From positions 310,001-374,000 of the forward strand of contig NW_001799100.1 of the NCBI RefSeq assembly GCF_000165425.1: 64,000 nucleotides of DNA, in the 5' to 3' direction. The first letter of the stretch is position 1. Every line of letters begins with the position of its first letter. Position numbers and translations under genes: made by a program. Origin of the DNA: Paramecium tetraurelia. Lineage: Eukaryota > Ciliophora > Oligohymenophorea > Peniculida > Parameciidae. The notes under the pieces were generated by a model. That model was given only the letters and a program-made list of their open reading frames with translations. It did no database searches and was not told the origin of the DNA. Positions 37,725-50,689 of the stretch are shown piece after piece.

Positions 37725-38096
37725 GTTGTAATAAATATATATAATAATTTTAATGACGTAAACTTATTCCTAATTAATATGATTTTCTTAGTTGCAGATA
37801 TCAAAGCTTGTTGAAAACATCTAATATTACCTTCTAAACATTAGATTCATATTTGAATACAACAATAACAGATTATTATTTAAGTAGATGCAATTATATT
37901 TGCTAGTAATGACTTTATTAGAGTGTTCTCTCAATTTCATCTAAAAATATCGGAAATGACCAGATATAATTTAATCATAATTTGCATCATCAGAATTAAT
38001 GCATAATTTTCTGCATTATCTAATCGTATATATATTCAAAAATGTTCTAATTAAAACTCATTAATATATAATTATACATTCAGCAAAAACTACAAA
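37725..38096. other. intergenic
   Basis: AT-rich spacer, no feature recognised. Confidence 0.5.
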
Positions 38097-38300
38097 ATGA
38101 CTGAAAACTTTAACAATCAAACTTAAATCACATTGATGACTGAAAGATATAATGAATAATATGAAATAAACAAAGAAACAGATATAAAAATGTAAAAAGG
38201 ACTAAAAAAGGATTTGACAGATTGTGTCACTAAAGTAGTTGGAGAAGTGGCAATGAAAGTTTGCTTTGCTTTAACAGTTGCCTTCTGTATTGGTTGTTGA
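38097..38300 (+). CDS. small single-pass membrane protein
   Basis: A 67-residue frame. It starts MTENFNNQTQITLMTERY, is charged through residue 45, and ends in a hydrophobic segment rich in Val, Ala and Cys (AMKVCFALTVAFCIGC) directly before TGA. The paired cysteines at the end could be lipidated. It would be a tail-anchored or type-II membrane protein. No family recognised; short length keeps confidence moderate. Confidence 0.5.
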
Positions 38301-39692
38301 GAACTCACCAATTAAGACCTTCTTTTTCTTGACTTTTATATTTTATGTTTATAGCACTTTAAACTAATATAAAACTAATTCTTGTTATTTTCATCCTTTG
38401 TTATACTAACCTTTCTAACAGAAATTTGTATTTTCTATTCATACTTTATTCTTAAATTGTGAGAAACCCCTTGCATAACTTATATGCATAGTTGTGTTAC
38501 TTAATTTTTTTTGCTGAAATTATAAGATGTATGACTTAGTAAGTTCTCCTTAAAAAAGACCTCATTTTAATGATTTAGATCACCTCCTCACTTAATTCAT
38601 ATAAAATTATTGTACATTTTCCTATTTAACACAATTTTAGTAAAGCAACTTTAAATTGTTATAGCATTCATTCTATAAGATTTAATTTGGAAAAATTCTT
38701 TTATAATTAAACTCAATAATTATATGGTCTTTGATTGAATTAAGAAAATAAGCAGTATACTTTCATACTTAAAACATACAAAGAGATTTGATTATAATAG
38801 GAGAGATCTAATATATATTACATTTTTATTAAAGAATAAATAAAATTTTAAAGTATATGTCTTTTTATTTTTCATTAAAATTAGGGTTTCTATATATATA
38901 CCTTTAAGGATTATATAACTTTTGATTTTCATAATATTCTTGAAAGCAAGATTATGTCTTAGTTCATTAATAATTTCCATTATCTCAAAAATTTCAAAAA
39001 AAGTACAAAAATCAATATACTTTATAAAATTAAAGATATCAGATTGGGTGATTTAAGATTGAATTTGCCGATTGCAGCTATCAATTCAATATGTTAATCT
39101 CTCATATTTTATATTAAATTTAATCAAGAGAAGAAATTTTTCTAACTACTTTATAATTTATTTGATATAAAAATATATTAGGACTTAATTAATAATAAAG
39201 ATAATCAAAAGATAAAAATTATTATTACAATTATTTCTATATACAAATTATTACCTGAAAATTCGACAACTTTAGATCTATAGAAGCCAATAAACTTAAT
39301 AGAGTATAAAATAGTTTATAATATTTATTCAGAATATCATTTGCAAATATGCACTAATATTATAACTTTAATTATTTCCGAACTAAAACAAATAAAGTTT
39401 CTCTGCTATAATATAAATATTATAGTATCCATTTGTATTATATAAAAAACTATGAATTTGGATAAAATTTGAGTCGGTTTAGTTTTTTTATATGGTTAAA
39501 GCATATTAGATGTTAATAATTATTATATTTAAGATTACTAGAATATCGTGATTAATTTTTGGTAAATTATAAAATAAATACACTTTTAATGGAAAATATA
39601 TTATAATATTTAAAATAAATTAAATTCTCACACTAGTTAATAAATTAAATTTATTTATATCTTAATAGTGATAATGCTAAAATAAAACAAAG
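38301..39692. other. gene-poor AT-rich stretch
   Basis: 1.4 kb with no convincing coding frame on either strand and no repeat that I can see. Short frames exist but have no domain, start context or sensible composition. Confidence 0.5.
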
Positions 39693-40249
39693 ATGATAAT
39701 AGTGAAAGTAGAATTTTAAGAGGTCTCAAAACCTTATAAAATTAGAGTTCAGAAGAATACAAAAAACATAGAAGTATCAAGAGTCTATGATAGCTCAGAT
39801 GATTCAAATATAAAAACTACAGATATGATTATAATCATAAGTCTCGTAACAACATAATTGTATGAAATTTAGGTAACTATCTAGAAATTTTTTGATATGA
39901 CTGAAAATCTAGATAATTTTAATGCCTAGAATTTCTATAGGATAAAATAAATAATTAGTTCACTAGACAAATAGGAGAGGCAAGATAAAATAAAAAAGTC
40001 AAAAAGAAGAGCAAAGAAATTTTCAAATGAGGAAGATCAGCGACTATTAAACTGTGTACAAAGAAGAGGACCAAAATTCATAAGTTCATAAGATAATTTC
40101 TAGGAATTACTTCTAATATTTTAAAGAATATATACTATAAATAACTAAGATTTGCTATAGATAATATATTAGAAAAGTATAAATTTGGATTATTAAAGCC
40201 AAAATCATCATTTGGTTTTTATGCTGAATTGGAAAATTCTAAGCATTGA
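39693..40249 (+). pseudogene. broken Myb-domain paralogue
   Basis: Frame 0 from ATG 39693 gives an acidic, Asn/Ile-rich N-terminus, a basic stretch (KKSKRRAKKF) and the first Myb helix NEEDQRLLNCVQRRGPKF. At about 40076 the homology shifts to another frame: HKFIRQFLGITSNILKNIYY, then KQLRFAIDNI, ending in ENSKH and TGA 40247-40249. The two parts align end to end with the intact gene at 21965 (EEDIRLLNLVHQHG...LKNRYYKNLRY). A 29 nt GT...AG segment (GTACAA...ATAAG) would also restore the frame but would delete conserved domain residues, so a one- or two-base indel is likelier. Either a pseudogene or a sequence error. Confidence 0.6.
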
Positions 40250-41257
40250 AAAAGATATTGATCAATGGTATTTATCTTTATTCATGAACACTTTCTCAAG
40301 AAAACCTATGATAAGTGTTATATATCCAGTATCATTTTCCTTTAGTTAATTTAAATTAATACTTGAATATAAATAGACTCATGGTCTGTTTGTTCCTTTC
40401 CGATCTGTATTAATTCGCATCTAAAATTACAGCCACCAGCAAATAAATAATATTTTAGATAAAAGTAGTTATTAAAACTATCTGTTTAGAACTAACATTC
40501 CAAATCTTAATTGAAGGTTTTTTCCATAATATAAATGATAGGAAAATAAAGCTTTTGCTTTCTTTATTAAAAGTTTGCTTTAGCTGGTTTGGATCATAAA
40601 ATCAAAAAGTATTTATTACAACTATAAATTAATAATAGAAAATTGAAATTATATTAAAGCATTAATGAGTGATTTTAGATCTTTATGAGTATTATAAAGT
40701 TAATTAATTTAATCTAATCAAAGGATTATAAACTCATGTCGTCCTATTCAAATAGAATATATGGCTTATTAAAAAAAGATATGTAAGAATTGGAATTAAT
40801 TTCTATTTTATAATTTAAATTATTTTTTTAATGAAGATTTTTAATTTATAATAGCCGACATGAGTTTTACTAAATTCCGATTGAACATTTATTTTAATGT
40901 TCATTAGAAAATTTAAATGAAATTCTTAAGTCGTCGCTCCCTTGATAAATATTTTAAGATAATTAATAACATAATTGCACTAAGTATATATTATCCAAAT
41001 TTTACATCCAATTCATCAGTTCTGTTACCATATAGATGGTAGAGTGCCAATTTGAGTAAATTTAAATACATTAATTTAGTGAAAAAACGAATTTTGAGGG
41101 AAATAATTTTAATAATAAATTTTTCGGTCTAACGAGAATAGATAGACAAGAAAAATTGAGTCGATACTGGCAGAAATTTAGCTATATGTAATTAAATTAC
41201 AAGTTTGTGTATAAAGTTTATAGAATAACTCAAAACATAAACACTTAGTATTAAAAA
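40250..41257. other. gene-poor AT-rich stretch
   Basis: About 1 kb without a supportable gene. The frame downstream of the Myb relic stays open for some 80 codons but looks like non-coding translation. Confidence 0.45.
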
Positions 41258-41492
41258 TCATTAATCTTATGGTACATCCTTTATAAAATTGTTTGAAATA
41301 ATCTTTCCTTCAGTTAAGGGTGATACTTCACTAACTATCTACTTTTTCCCTTAGTGGATCCTTGTCGAGTTTAATTTTATATTCTCTGGTAATGATTCCT
41401 TCTTCTTTGCTCATTTTTCTTCCAGCTTGTAGAGGAACATTTATAAAGCATAGATCCTTCTTATTTTTTAATTTTGTGGATGTACAACCCAT
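41258..41492 (-). CDS. small, possibly myristoylated protein
   Basis: Starts MGCTSTKLKNKKDLCFIN: Gly2 and Cys3 fit N-myristoylation plus palmitoylation, followed by a basic patch. Unspliced, the frame stops after 54 residues (TGA 41328). Removing a 34 nt GT...AG segment gives a 66-residue protein ending VSEVSPLTEGKIISNNFIKD and TGA at 41258. Which form is right cannot be told here. No domain recognised; likely a small membrane-associated protein if real. Confidence 0.42.
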
Positions 41493-41884
41493 ATATTATA
41501 AAATAATTTATGTTTTTTCAAGTTGATTTGATAAATAGTTTAATTAATTAAAAATTGGTTTTATCACTTAACTTATATTAATTCGAAAATTAGAAGAAAA
41601 TTGTAGTAGTTAATATATATTATAAATTATTTTCATATTAGTTTTTGAAGAAAATGCATTTGCAGAGAAAGTAAAACATGTATCTGATTATGAAAGCTAT
41701 TTTTAAATAAAGAATTACCATTCAACTTTATCAAAGAGTATCTATAAGGCATATTTTTTTAATATGAATTATATCTACTCTATTTGATTATTTAGGAGAA
41801 TTAATTGGGTTGAATGATACCAGATAATTTGATTTACTAGCCCAAAGTTTAGCAATCTTCCTCAAAAGCATAAAAAATTGTTTT
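41493..41884. other. intergenic
   Basis: Spacer between the small protein and the kinase stop. No feature recognised. Confidence 0.5.
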
Positions 41885-43033
41885 TCAGTATTTTTTCGAA
41901 ATAACAATTATTCTTTTTCCATCAGGATAATTATGTACTTAAGTGTCAGTTTGACTTTAAGTTTTAACTCTTTTCATTCCTAAATAATTCATTTTGAGAC
42001 ATCTTTTTATGTGAGCGATAATTACCTCTCTATATTCGTACCCTTGAAGTATAAATGTTATAGAGCCAAATGAGCAGATATCCTTTTGGTAGGATCAAGA
42101 ATTAACATCTAGTCTATGAGATTTACTAAGAGGGGAGACATTTTCCTTTCAAGCATTTTATGTAAAATCTTGGGAAAACTCTCATTGTTAATCAATTTAG
42201 GATAATTTTTTAATGTAGTGACTCCTTTCCAAGTTTCTATGAAAATTGACTATTTATCAATTACCTTCAGTAGGAGTTCCACATAATTTTAAAATTTATT
42301 GAAAACTATTGGTTTCAGACGATCCCTTGAAAGGATTGCCTCTAAATAGAAGTTCGATAAATAAAACTCCAGCTGACCAAACATCAACCTTAGAGCAATA
42401 TTTTTAACCTAATATTAATCATTTAATAAACCAAGGAACACTTCCGGAGCCCTGTATTGATGATTTTATATTCTGGTGGTTTGAGGCTTGAATTTTTTTA
42501 AATTTTGAGCCATTCCCAAATCACAAATTTTAATAGTTAAATTTTTGTGTAAAATATTGTTAGCTAAAGTAGGTTTCAACAGTTTTACGTTTAAGATCTC
42601 TGTGTATTATACCTATATCATGTAAATAAGCTAAGCCTTTCAACACTTAAAACATAATCTACTTGGCTTAGACCTCAGTGAAGATGTCTCTTTTCATAGC
42701 TGTAAGCAGATCTTCCTCCATATATTCCATTATTATATATGTGTTTCTTTTTTGATAAGCTAATTCTTTAAATAACACTATTTAATCACAATGAAGAGAT
42801 CGGAGTATTTCAATCTCTCTTAATGCCTAAGCATTTATCTTATATAGAATAATATATCAAACCCCTTCATCACTTATACAATGACTTAATTCTTTGATGG
42901 CAACTGTCTCTCTGGTGTGCATATTCACACCTTGATATACAGTTCTAAGATTGAAATGATCAACTTACCCATAATCACCGTATCCAATATTCTTTTGAAT
43001 AATAAACCTTGATTTTAGTTCAATGGTTTACAT
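41885..43033 (-). CDS. CDK-like serine/threonine kinase
   Basis: A 333-residue kinase in seven exons; introns 42945-42968, 42839-42862, 42564-42588, 42409-42431, 42237-42264 and 42003-42025. Motifs: Gly loop IGYGDYGTVYQG, VAIKEL, the PSTAIRE-position helix NAQALREIEILRSL, MEYMEEDLL, IIHRDLKPNNIL, ICDLGMAQN (DLG for DFG), TTRIQNHQYRAPEVFLG (activation loop), KVDVWSAGVLFIELL and FKGSSETNSFQ. These are CMGC/CDK-type features; the helix differs from canonical PSTAIRE, so its cyclin, if any, is unknown. The C-terminal 40 residues after HLYFKGTNIER are basic and Gln/Thr-rich. Confidence 0.92.
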
Positions 43034-43449
43034 AGATGAGGAAGATATTCGTTAAAAAGTGAAATCCTAAATCATAGAGAAAAAGGAATATATTAATTTA
43101 TATTTATAAAATCTCTTATGCTTAATCCATCAATTTTTTCGAATACCTATAAGCAGATAAGGAGAAGTAAGGTGAACCACTAAAAACATAGATAAACTTT
43201 TGGTTCTATCAAAAAAACCTAGTATAATTTATGCCATATTTCACTTCTTAAATAATTCATCTCCACTTCAACAAATTCATATAATGGATGCAAACTAGAA
43301 TCATTTATAATCGGCTTATTTTCTTTAAATACTTAAAGGTGCCATCAGGATTTAATATATATTAAGAAAACTTATAATAGATTGTCTCCTTTAAGTATTC
43401 ATAAATAAAGTTAATTTATTACAACAATAAATCATTATGTAATTCACTC
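43034..43449 (-). other. possible small exon set, unresolved
   Basis: Between the kinase start and the Cys-rich gene. A leftward frame (SSLHPLYEFVEVEMNYLRS, then after a 22 nt intron YVFSGSPYFSLSAY, and after a 26 nt intron IRDFININQYIPFSL) looks protein-like and ends in TGA just before the kinase. No good start is found; an ATG inside it (MNYLRSEIWHKLYQ) would give about 45 residues. It may be a small gene or the 3' part of a decayed one. Confidence 0.3.
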
Positions 43450-44247
43450 TCATAATATCATCATTAATAATGTTATTACTAAGATTTTAATAATATAGAC
43501 ATCGCATTCTTAACAACTTCCACTATCCAGCCTCTTGTCACTCCATGTGGCAGCATTACCTGTATTTAAACTGCATGTAAGAGGAGATAATTCAGATAAA
43601 TTAGCATCCCTACATTTGCCTTGACCTTCTGAGTAGTCAACCAAACAGGGTTAGAAAAAGAATTGATAATTTTGTACCCCAATAACAAAAGAGCAATCGG
43701 TAATAGGTTTTTGATAGCATGAAGCAGGAATACACTATTAATTTTCAATTACCCAAATACAAATATAATAATACTATAAGCACTCTTTTTAGGATTTTAA
43801 TACAGTACAATCAAATTCTTAGCATTATTAATTCTTCCAACTGCATTCTTAATATTGACTTCTATATTAGCACTCCTATTATGTTGTATACATATTGCAA
43901 TTTTTAATACTTAAAGCTTAGCATTGCTTTAATTCAGAATTATAGATTCCACAATACATTGATTGATCAGTACACTCAGTTTGAGATGCAGCGGTCAACA
44001 TACTACAATCTGTTAATTCTTAGCATTTTTAATCTATAGAATTGTAAAAGCAGTATTTTAATCGATAACATTCTTAAACACTAATAATTTCTTCGCACCT
44101 TTTAAATTGACAACTATTTGACTTCCACTTGCACATTTGGTTAAGCATACATGAAAATTAGTTTGTTATTTCATTGCAATCACACAACCTTGTCATCAAA
44201 GCATTTGTAATAAATAAAAATGCAATAAGAAGTATATATTAATTCAT
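43450..44247 (-). CDS. Cys-rich surface-type protein with C-terminal hydrophobic tail
   Basis: A 265-residue, single-exon protein. Signal peptide MNQYILLIAFLFITNALM; then about 33 cysteines spaced roughly every 6-12 residues (CDCNEITNQFSC, CYRLKYCFYNSIDQKC, CSWKNQQCQEFDC). It ends in SGSCQECDVYIIKILVITLLMMIL, a hydrophobic tail directly before TGA that fits a GPI-attachment signal. It shares the architecture and the C-W/C periodicity of the four array genes at 51-60 kb, but is on the opposite strand and far diverged. Probably an outer-surface protein; the ligand is unknown. Confidence 0.75.
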
Positions 44248-44302
44248 TAATATTGCTAATTTCTTGTCTATTTTTATAAATATAACATTATTTTATGTAT
44301 TA

Positions 44303-44726
44303 TCACTCCATACTAGCCTTCTTGCGCTCATAAATGTTAAGAATTGAGATTTTCTCTCCTCCCTTTTATCTACCTATTTTGACACCTCTCATCATAATTC
44401 TCATTTTTCTACCATCTACTAGTTTCCTATTGAATTCAAGTTTTTTCCATTATGTCATAAATGGAAACCATTGTCTTTTAGCTAATTATATATCATTACG
44501 CTGGATTCCATACAGGGACACTGTATTATCTAGCTCTATTTTAGCCTGAATCTAATCTCTTTATTGCCTTCATTCCATTTCTTAAATTACCACCAAAGGA
44601 TATTCCGAATATACGAGCTGCCACCAGATCTAATTTTTATGATGGATTCAAATTGTCCATTTTATATGAAGATCTAACTGATGGTGAAATACCAAGTCGA
44701 TAATTAGGTAACTTAATATGAGGCAT
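44303..44726 (-). CDS. basic hypothetical protein
   Basis: A 132-residue protein; exons 44500-44726 and 44303-44474 joined by a 25 nt intron (44475-44499). It starts MPHIKLPNYRLGISPSVRSS and is rich in Arg, Lys and Gly (FNRKLVDGRKMRIMMRGVKI). The composition and size would suit a mitochondrial ribosomal protein or small nucleic-acid-binding protein, but I cannot name a family. The splice restores a clean frame to TGA at 44303-44305. Confidence 0.6.
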
Positions 44727-44794
44727 AAATATAATCTAATTATTAAAAAATTATGAAAGAAAAACAAGAATTAAATTAGTATCTTCTTTTGTAT

Positions 44795-46015
44795 TCAGGA
44801 AGTTTAGTATGAAGAAGTCCATTTTACTCTTTTGCCATTAATCCATTCACCTTCTCTGTACAATCCACTTTTAGAATAGAAAGTTCCTTGTCCATGTTCT
44901 TTGCCATCAACCCAATTGCCCTTATACATTGATCCATCAGTATATGTGAAATCCCCAAATCCATGCTTTTTATCTTTCACATACTAATCATTATAATATC
45001 ATTTACATATCCATCATAACATCTACCATCAGGCCAAGTAAATGTACCATAACCATCCATTTAATTATCTTTCCATTACCCATCATATTTACGACCATCT
45101 GAAAAATGAAACACTCCTTTTCCATTAAATTTATTGTTAACAATTGAACCTTTATACCTTTGTTTTAGCTGAACTAATACTTGGATCCATCTGAAAAAAC
45201 AAACTCGCCAATTCCGGTTTTATTTCCATCGACAAATTTTCCTGAAAAATTAGTCCCATCTGAGAACTTTTCGGTTCCTTCGCCCTACTATTTATCATTC
45301 ACCCAATAGCCTTCGTATGAATATCCTTAGGATGTCACCTATTTTCCAAATCCATTAGCTTTATTCTCCTTGAATTCTCCTTCATAGTAATCTCCATTAA
45401 CAAATATCAACCTCCCATAACCATCCATTTTGTCATTTTTCCAAAATCCTTCGTATACACTTTTATCTTAAAAAATTGCTCTGCCCTTTCCATGCCTTTT
45501 ACCCAATTTCCATTAACCTAAATATATTGTTCCATCAGTAAGTAAATACGGATCTAAAAAAGCTGCATTCAATTCTTCTTCTTCATAATTTTAACTTTCC
45601 TTCTTTAGATATTCCTTATAATTAAAGTTCCCAATTCGAAATATCAAGGAGTTGATTGATGCAGGATATTCACTTTATTTTCTATCTATTTTGACTCCAT
45701 CAGGAGGAGAATGATCTAAAACGACAGGCACTTCTTCAATCTATTCCATCTATGCAACTTCATCTTACGGTTACTAATGAACAATTGTAATTTCTATAGG
45801 CTCCTAATGACTTCTCTAGCTGTCGTTTGTAATAGATACTGGAACTGTATTTCTTCTCTTCCGATGCTTGAACTCTATTTATTGTTTAAACCAATTATAC
45901 ATCTGTAAGCTCTTTGTATCAAAATAGCTTTTTAAGTATAGACACTCAGGATAGACAGTTCAAATTTTGGCATCACAATTTACAATTAACTCTACGTACC
46001 ACAACATGTTCCCAT
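44795..46015 (-). CDS. MORN-repeat protein
   Basis: A 380-residue protein; introns 45945-45976, 45158-45180 and 44984-45006. From about residue 170 it is a run of roughly nine MORN repeats, with the Y-x-G-x-W/F...G-x-G pattern: [90 protein letters not shown] repeats bind membranes or other proteins and are common in ciliate cortex and basal-body proteins. The N-terminus MGTCCGTQSQ could be myristoylated and palmitoylated; it depends on a 32 nt GTG...GAG intron that is less certain than the others. Confidence 0.87.
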
Positions 46016-46418
46016 TATTTAATTAAATTATGTAAATAATTCATCAAAAAAATAACTTTTCTTTCTCAACTCTATCCTCCAAAAATGTGCAATATCAACT
46101 AAATTCTGATAACTTAATCTCTACATGCAATTACCTGACAAAAATACTCTCTTAATTAGTTTAAGAAAATTCTCTCGTATTTATTATGAACGTAAAAAAT
46201 CTATAGATATAAATACCTGAAACAATACCCTCCTAATAATTATCCTTTAAATAGTGTGAATTAATTATTTTTTTGAGAAATCAATTCAAAAGTCATAAAT
46301 AACTGAATCTATATATATTTGAGTAATGAATAAATGTTAATTTTTGTCTAATTTTTTTGCTCAGAATTTTCAATTTAATAAATGTTTAATAGCTTATTAT
46401 TAAAATAATTGTATTAAT
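46016..46418. other. intergenic, divergent promoters
   Basis: AT-rich spacer between the MORN gene and the protease. No feature recognised. Confidence 0.5.
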
Positions 46419-47411
46419 ATGGAAAAAAGTTTATTTATTGCAGGGTTCTTATCACTACTAAGTGCTGGGGTATATTTTTCGAAATTTTATGAACAAAATG
46501 ATCACGATTAATTTAAAATTATTAAGCAATATTAAGAATGGCAACAAAAGTATAACAAAAGATATCCAACCCAGAATGAACAGATATATAGATTTTCAAT
46601 ATACTAATAAAACATAATGAAGATTGAAGATTTTAATTCATAAAACAATAGCTATAAGTAAAAAATTAATAAGTTTGGGGATTTAACAGATTAGGAGTTC
46701 TTGACAATATATTTAAATTTATAAATGCCAGCAAGAGTTAAAAACATTTAAAAAAATGAGGAACCTTTTTTAGTGTAAGAAGAAGTAGATTGGGTACAGA
46801 AAGGAAAGGTTCCAGCAATTAAGGATTAAGGTGATTGTGGATCATGTTGGGCATTTTCAGCTGTAGGAGCCTTAGAAATCAATACAAAGATCTAATTCAA
46901 TGAAATAGTTGATTTATCAGAACAAGATTTAGTAGATTGTGCTGGTCCTTATGGTAATGCTGGATGTGATGGTGGATGGATGGAATCTGCTTTGGATTAT
47001 ATAATCGATTCAGGAATAGCTGAAACAAAAGTTTATCCTTATAAAGGAGAAGATGGCATTTGCAAGTCAGTTGAAAGAAATTTCAGAAGAGTGATTGGAT
47101 ATGTAGATTTGGATGGATGTCAAGATATTTCAAATGCTCTCATATAATAATCAGTTTCTGTAGGAGTGGATGCAACAAATTGGAGATTTTATTGTATAAA
47201 TATTATCAGATTTATTATAGCAAGTGGAGTATTTTCTGATTGTAAAAAATATTTAAACCATGGAGTAGTATTAGTAGGAATTAATAAGAATGGAGTTTGG
47301 AAGGTCAGAAATTCTTGGGGATAGGATTGGGGAGAACAAGGCTATATAAATCTTGCTTCTGGAGATACATGTGGCGTTTGCCTAACAGGATCATATGCAA
47401 TTTTAAAATGA
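46419..47411 (+). CDS. papain-family (C1A, cathepsin L-like) cysteine protease
   Basis: A 321-residue preproprotease; one 27 nt intron at 47194-47220. The N-terminal signal sequence MEKSLFIAGFLSLLSAGVYF leads to an I29-type inhibitory propeptide (YQEWQQKYNKRYPTQNEQI...KINKFGDLTDQEFL). The mature enzyme starts near EEVDWVQKGKVPAIKDQG. The catalytic Cys is in DCGSCWAFSAVGALE, the His in YLNHGVVLVGI, the Asn in VRNSWGQDWGEQGY; the GCDGG motif is also present. It is complete and should be active in lysosomes or food vacuoles after acid removal of the propeptide. Confidence 0.96.
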
Positions 47412-47457
47412 AAAACTGTATAATGATAATTGTATTTTTAACATGTGTTTCTCATAT

Positions 47458-49541
47458 TCATTCGCTTCCTTAATACATAGCCTCAATTTATTTAAGAAAA
47501 TGTTCCCTTGCCTTGTGTCTCATCAACTTAAGTGTATTACTAGTTAAACCATGAGCAATAAAGGAAGTTGGTTCTATGTAGATTTTCTTGACATTTTCCA
47601 TACCATTCAATTTCTCAGCTTTACCCTAAAGTATTAGATGTAATGAATACTTTTTTAACCATTTCATCAAAAAAGTGTTTATTTACTTTATCATTTGCAC
47701 ACAACTCTTCAAATGAACCTTAGATTCCTAATGTGTTTGCTAAGTCTAAGACAAATGGTTTTTCAGGAACAATAATAGCTACACAAAAGCTTTTGGTTGA
47801 ATCTCCATAGACAAATACTTCAGCAATTCCTTTAACCTTCAGATAGACTCCTTCCACTTTTTCTGGAGCAATGTATTCACCTTGACTTAACTTAAAAATG
47901 TTTTTAACTCTATCAATAATCTTTAAAGATCCATCAGGTCTGATCAATCCAATGTCTCCAGAATGCATCCAGCCATCAGCATCAATCATTTCCTTTGTTT
48001 TTTCAGGTTCTTTGTAATATCCAGCAAACAATCCATTTCCTCTAATGCCTAAAAATAATGAATGATTAAGTACAGATTTCTCCTCTAGGAGTGGGTCTTC
48101 CTTGTTCATCTTTATCAGTGCTAAAATAGTTCATTTATGGAACATCAACAACTTTAAATTCGATGTTTGAGAAGACACCTCCAACATGTCCACTAATAGG
48201 GTCATCAGCTCTACTAATGAAAGAACCACCACATCCTTCAGTCTGACCATATCCTTCAAGGAATGGAGCACACACAACACATTTCAAGAAATCTACTACT
48301 TCAGGTGACATTGGTGCTGATCCAGATAACATTAATCTGACTCTACCACCAAATGCTTCTTTTGTTGCTTTGAATACTAAGTTGTCCCAAACTTTGTGTT
48401 AAACATGTCCTCCATTTTACAAATAATACATCTTGCTGGCTAACCCCTTTTCAAATAAAGTTTTTTTATATCCTTCTACCTTTTCTGCCTTTTCTTTAAT
48501 TGCATTGTACAATCTTCTATACAATCTAGGAACGCTCACAAAAATAGTTGGCTTTACCAATTAAATATCAACAGAGATTTTTAATACATCTCCGCCATAC
48601 ATACAGATTGTGCAGCCAAATCCAAGTAATGCTGTTACTACAACTCTCTCTAACACATGAGGCAATGGTAGATAACTCAAATAGACATCAGTTGGATATA
48701 GTTAAATTCCCTAATAAACAACTCCTCCTGCTACTGTGACAAAATTTAAATGTCTTAACATAACACCTTTTGGCATTCCAGTAGTTCCTGATGTATAACT
48801 GAATGTGAATATGTCATTTCCATGTACTTCGGCAAGTGGATGAATTTTCTCCTTTCCAGCATTCAATACTTCTTCATAATTAAATACTTTTATTCCTTTA
48901 TCGCTAAACTAATCGAATATTAATTAGAATTACCTGTTAAACCTTATCTTAAGGTAATTCATCAAATGTGACGACAAACTTTAGAGCATGACACTCTTTT
49001 ACTTTTAAAAGAGTTTCCACACTAGTACTTGAAATGAATAAGGTGCTTAGCTAAGTTTGCTCTAGAATGTAAGGAATACTTTCCAATCCTAATGTATCAT
49101 ATAAGGGAATCATTGTGTTTCCATACAATGTATTCGCTATATCAAGAAGTAGCCATTCTTCTCTGTTTTTCGAGAATATTCCTATCATTCTCAATTCCTA
49201 TCCCTCATACATCACTGGATTTGGAATCAAATTCAAATTCTTTATACCTGACCCAAGCTATCTAGATTCTATTTAAGATTTTACTCTGCAACATTTCTGA
49301 CTTCAAGATAGGTTTTGTAAACATAATGTCTACTATTCTCTCCCGTGACTACCTACTTGCCCAAGCATCTATTGTTTGGATATTTCTGGCAAGATCTTAA
49401 GAAAATTCCTTAAACTGTAGTTTCTCCTTCAAAGTTATCTAGAAGCTTATGAGTATTATTTGGATTTCTATAGACATGACTTTCTCCATCTTTCTTCTCT
49501 CCCACTGGAACTGCGTAAAATTTGGATGATCCCTATCCCAT
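47458..49541 (-). CDS. long-chain acyl-CoA synthetase (ACSL type)
   Basis: A 661-residue AMP-forming ligase that activates fatty acids to acyl-CoA. Five exons; introns 49262-49284, 48909-48933, 48049-48073 and 47626-47650. Motifs: the P-loop-like [64 protein letters not shown] (adenylate motif), then [40 protein letters not shown]. These last fit the ACSL fatty-acyl gate and hinge. There is no signal peptide, and a membrane anchor is not obvious; such enzymes act at ER, mitochondria or peroxisomes. The protease gene upstream is convergent, with the stops 46 bases apart. Confidence 0.96.
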
Positions 49542-50689
49542 TTTTAAGATATTTAAATAATTTCTGTATAATTTAATTCACGTACAAACTAAATATTTAT
49601 TTTTATATATTAAAAGTGAATAGTATATCATTCCACTTAAATATTATCTCTCCTTTTGAGTTAATATTAATTTATAAATTATAATTAAATCTAATTATTC
49701 AGGGAATACACAGCTTTTAAGGTAATAAATCATTGATGAAACACTATTCATTGATATTCTAGTTTAGATAACATGAAAAAATCTATGAATAACATCCAAC
49801 AATTTAAGTAGTTAATATATGATAACCTTGGAGGGTTCTTATGTATTCTTAATGTAATAAGAAATTATTTACAATTTAATTTCAACGAGATTGGGATTAT
49901 TCTATAATAAATAAATGCATCTGATTATGATAAGTTATGAATAACCTTTGAATATACAAATGATTCATCTATTTAATTATAAAGTTGGAAGATGTTCTGG
50001 AATTTTATTTTACTATATATATAAAAATTTAATAAATCAAATAATTATATATATATGAATTATAACAGTAGGAGTGAATACTACCTTGTATCTAGGAGAT
50101 TTAGTTGTAAGAACTTTATAGCATAATTTAAAAAAAATAACATTAATTTTAAAGTATACTTAGTGATTGCAATTAAATTTTTATTACAGTTTTACTAGCA
50201 GATATTTACGTCAATAAATCAAAAAAAGGATTACACTACTTTTTTATTTATAATTAGAATTGGAAAAATTGGATTATATCATAAATTTTAAAATGTTATA
50301 TTAATCTTCTAAATGGACAAGGATTCCATTTTCTACCTCGCGAAATTCAACTAATAATTTATATATCTGTATAAATAAAGAGTGTAAATATATTAAGAAA
50401 AATTTCTTTATATCGATAATTGTTTTGTCCTTTATAAATGGTAATAATAATTAATATTATATTCTTTTTAATTCAAATATAATTGTTTATATTATTAATT
50501 AGTAACATTCTTCTACTTTATTTATAACATAAAAACTTATTGTAAAATTTGTGTTGTTTTATAACTATAAATTTCTTTTAGGAATCTGAATCTCTAATCA
50601 TAAATGAGGAAATATAGATCTAGATAGAAAAAGAGGTTAACTTCAAATATATTATATAATTTTATCATGAATTGATTTAGAAGTTCCAT
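49542..50689. other. intergenic, AT-rich
   Basis: Very AT-rich stretch between the acyl-CoA synthetase and the surface-protein array. No supportable gene. The array-type spacer sequence begins at about 50690. Confidence 0.5.
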
